In this document: piece after piece, positions 62,627 to 64,000 of the stretch | Layout of the letters: each line of letters begins with the position of its first letter | How positions within the stretch are numbered: position 1 is the first letter of the stretch | From: Actinoalloteichus_B caeruleus | GTDB lineage: Bacteria; Actinomycetota; Actinomycetes; Mycobacteriales; Pseudonocardiaceae | Strand: one strand, 5' to 3' | Length of the DNA: 64,000 bases | Assembly (NCBI RefSeq): GCF_000718005.1 | Contig: NZ_JODV01000022.1 | Made by a program: the position numbers and the translations under genes | Notes under the pieces: generated by a model | Database searches by the model: none | Told to the model about the DNA's origin: nothing | What the model saw: only the letters and a program-made list of their open reading frames with translations

Positions 62627-63249
62627 ACCATCGCCTCCGAGGTCGGCCAGGCTCCCACCCGTGAGCGCGTCCCCGTTCCCGCGCCGCGTCAACCTCGCCT
62701 GGAGGCCGTGCTCGGCTGTCCCCGGCGGTGGGGTGCTGGAAAAGCCGGTTGAGCGCATGCTCCCCAGCGTCGGGCTGCCAGCGAAGTGGGGGAACGTTCG
62801 GCCACGGGCGGCGGTGTGGCCGAATTCAGGGCAGTTCCTGACCTGAATTGCCAGGGATGGGTAGGCCTGCGGGCGCCCGAGGGCGTCCGGAACTGTGCTT
62901 CGCCGCCGAACGGCAGGGAGTGGACAGCCCGCTCGGGTCGCCTGAGTGAGTGGTCGTGCGGACCGTTTCTTCGTGGTTCGAGGTACGAACGGGCGAGAAC
63001 TCGCAGGTCAGATGGTGGTGCGAGGTGTGAGGGACGGCGGGGAGGGCGGAAACGGCAGTTGTTGTGGATGTTTCACCAGGTATGGCGCGATGTGGTGGCT
63101 GGCGGGAATTGCGGGCAGTTTCGTGCTGGTGAGCGGCGCGTGGTCGAGCGGTGCGGATGTCCTCGCCGTCGCGGGAGGGCGGCGGCAGGTCGTGGGGACG
63201 CCTGGTGGAGTCGTTAAGGGCCTGCTGGAGGGCTGTGGCGGGGGGACGG
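62627..63249. other. Spacer before the CRISPR leader, with an inverted repeat
   Basis: No credible gene in more than 600 bases. AATTCAGG (62823-62830) and CCTGAATT (62842-62849) form a perfect 8-bp inverted repeat around 11 bases, possibly an operator or weak hairpin. Confidence 0.45.
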
Positions 63250-63346
63250 GATACTGTGGGCAGGGAGGATCTGTGGGATGCGGGAGACCGTCGGGAAAGT
63301 GAATGAGAATCGGTCGTGTCGCTCGTAACGCCGCAGGTCAAGAAGT
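63250..63346 (+). promoter_or_regulatory. Putative CRISPR leader
   Basis: Sequence immediately 5' of the first repeat. Its last 50 bases are less GC-rich (GTGAATGAGAATCGG, then GTCAAGAAGT), as in type I-E leaders that precede repeats of the same orientation. It should contain the promoter for the crRNA precursor. Confidence 0.55.
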
Positions 63347-63841
63347 GTCGTCCCCGCGCACGCGGGGCTGTTCCCGCCCTCCAGCTGTCGTCCCCGCGCA
63401 CGCGGGGCTGTTCCCGAGACCGTGCTCGCCCAGCGCGCCATGAAAATGTCGTCCCCGCGCACGCGGGGCTGTTCCATCGTTGACGGCATCGGGACCATCA
63501 CCGTCGTAGTCGTCCCCGCGCACGCGGGGCTGTTCCGCGCGTCTCGTCGCTCCGACGCTGACCGGCTACGTCGTCCCCGCGCACGCGGGGCTGTTCCTCT
63601 CAGATTCACGCTTGACGGTTTACGGTAGTTGTCGTCCCCGCGCACGCGGGGCTGTTCCCAGCCCGGTGTGGGATTCGGTGTGGCAGGCCAAGTCGTCCCC
63701 GCGCACGCGGGGCTGTTCCCGCTGCCTGCACGCTGCCGCCGCCCTGCACCCGGTCGTCCCCGCGCACGCGGGGCTGTTCCGTGAGCAACGTGACCGTGAC
63801 GCTCCAGGAGATCGTCGTCCCCGCGCACGCGGGGCTGTTCC
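63347..63841 (+). CRISPR. CRISPR array, type I-E-like, nine repeats
   Basis: Nine identical 28-base repeats start at 63347, 63387, 63448, 63509, 63570, 63631, 63692, 63753 and 63814. Each begins GTCGTCCCCGCG and ends GCGGGGCTGTTCC. The centre CCCCGCG-CA-CGCGGGG can form a 7-bp hairpin, typical of type I-E. The 29th base varies (C, C, A, G, T, C, C, G, C), so it belongs to the spacer. Seven spacers are 33 bases long; the first is only 12 bases (63375-63386). After the ninth repeat the pattern breaks where an IS3-like end begins. No cas genes are in the window, so the effector genes must lie beyond the right edge or elsewhere. Confidence 0.96.
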
Positions 63842-63854
63842 CGTTGCACCTGTC

Positions 63855-64000
63855 TGGACCGCCCCGGTGGTGTTGGAGGCCGTGCCTCCCACGCTCGTGT
63901 GCGTTCAGACCGCTGTGGCCTGTCGCCAGTGTCGTTCCTCGTACTCCAACGGTGGCCTATTCCCACACCAACTATGCAGCCTGTGGTGATTGTACCAGTG
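63855..64000 (-). mobile_element. IS3-family insertion sequence, one end (partial)
   Basis: TGGACCGCCCCGG at 63855 resembles the terminal inverted repeats of actinomycete IS3-family elements (5'-TG start, GACCGCCCCGG core). It is followed inward by the C-terminal end of a minus-strand transposase. It starts 14 bases into the sequence after the ninth CRISPR repeat, where a 33-base spacer would be expected, so the element appears to have inserted into the array. The other end lies outside the window. Confidence 0.65.
63905..64000 (-). CDS. IS3-family transposase (OrfB), C-terminal end (partial)
   Basis: The minus-strand frame entering from the right edge reads HWYNHHRLHSWCGNRP, then PLEYEERHWRQATAV and stop at 63905-63907. 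'WYNxxRLHS..G.RPPxEYE' is the hallmark C-terminus of IS3-type DDE transposases. Only 31 residues are visible; the catalytic DDE residues are outside the window. Confidence 0.82.
   Translation of the reverse strand, partial: HWYNHHRLHSWCGNRPPLEYEERHWRQATAV

Noticed and set aside
62826..63401. Minus-strand frame of 191 codons overlapping the CRISPR leader
   Set aside because: It reads into the first repeat and has repeat-derived low-complexity sequence (RARGR), so it is not a gene.
63875..63907. A degenerate tenth CRISPR repeat
   Set aside because: The sequence at the expected position agrees poorly with the repeat, and an IS3-like end that already begins at 63855 explains the break.
63214..63966. 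Frames across the CRISPR array encoding repeated 'GTAPRARGR'-type peptides
   Set aside because: The peptide repeats are simply translations of the CRISPR repeats.

Overview
The window is very GC-rich, densely coded actinomycete DNA with many GTG starts and 1-4 nt gene overlaps. It carries IdeR-like and Zur-like metal boxes, LAL, SARP, XRE/DUF397 and TetR regulators, and a type I-E-like CRISPR array. The gene families suggest a Pseudonocardiales or Streptomyces-like organism; this is inferred from content, not from any marker gene.

Left part (1-26.1 kb): a natural-product cluster that I read as a 2,2'-bipyridine (caerulomycin/collismycin-type) pathway. A minus-strand operon encodes a DegT-type aminotransferase, a NikD/sarcosine-oxidase-like flavoenzyme, a PKS-NRPS (KS-AT-ACP-Cy-A-PCP-degenerate C) and the start of a further NRPS that runs off the left edge. 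A divergent carrier protein-aryl-AMP ligase would load the starter. The logic is lysine to piperideine carboxylate to picolinate, loading, malonyl extension, then cysteine addition and cyclisation. An acyl-CoA-dehydrogenase-like flavoprotein, a class III aminotransferase, a flavin monooxygenase and an O-methyltransferase would act in trans or as tailoring enzymes. A pair of siderophore-type ABC half-transporters, a TetR regulator and an MFS exporter follow. The ABC promoter region and the TetR/MFS intergenic region share a TGACTG-N5-CAGTCA operator, and the ABC promoter region also has an IdeR/DmdR-like iron box.

Middle (26.4-38.5 kb): a SAM methyltransferase and a cysteine-free ribosomal protein L36 are divergent around Zur-like boxes. 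Next is the most unusual gene of the window, a 1316-residue fusion of a DyP-type haem peroxidase domain to a complete-looking glycyl radical enzyme (active-site Cys903, radical Gly1289), isolated between two gene-poor stretches. It is followed by a 2-methylcitrate cycle operon (prpD-prpB-prpC) and its divergent PrpR/RamB-type regulator.

Right-middle (39.8-56.3 kb): a tightly packed six-gene operon contains UDP-glucose dehydrogenase, a GT1 and a GT2 glycosyltransferase, a GMC oxidoreductase, a Gfo/Idh oxidoreductase and an unknown protein. It looks like a separate glycoside or saccharide pathway. It is followed by a PAS-LuxR regulator and three tandem LAL-type ATPases, the middle one without a DNA-binding domain and all three with Arg in place of the P-loop Lys.

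Right end (56.8-64 kb): an XRE/DUF5753 plus DUF397 pair, decayed gene fragments, a menC-like enolase-superfamily gene, a VC0807-type membrane protein, a SARP regulator, and a nine-repeat CRISPR array. The array has an abnormally short first spacer and appears to be interrupted by an IS3-family element running off the right edge. No cas genes lie in the window.
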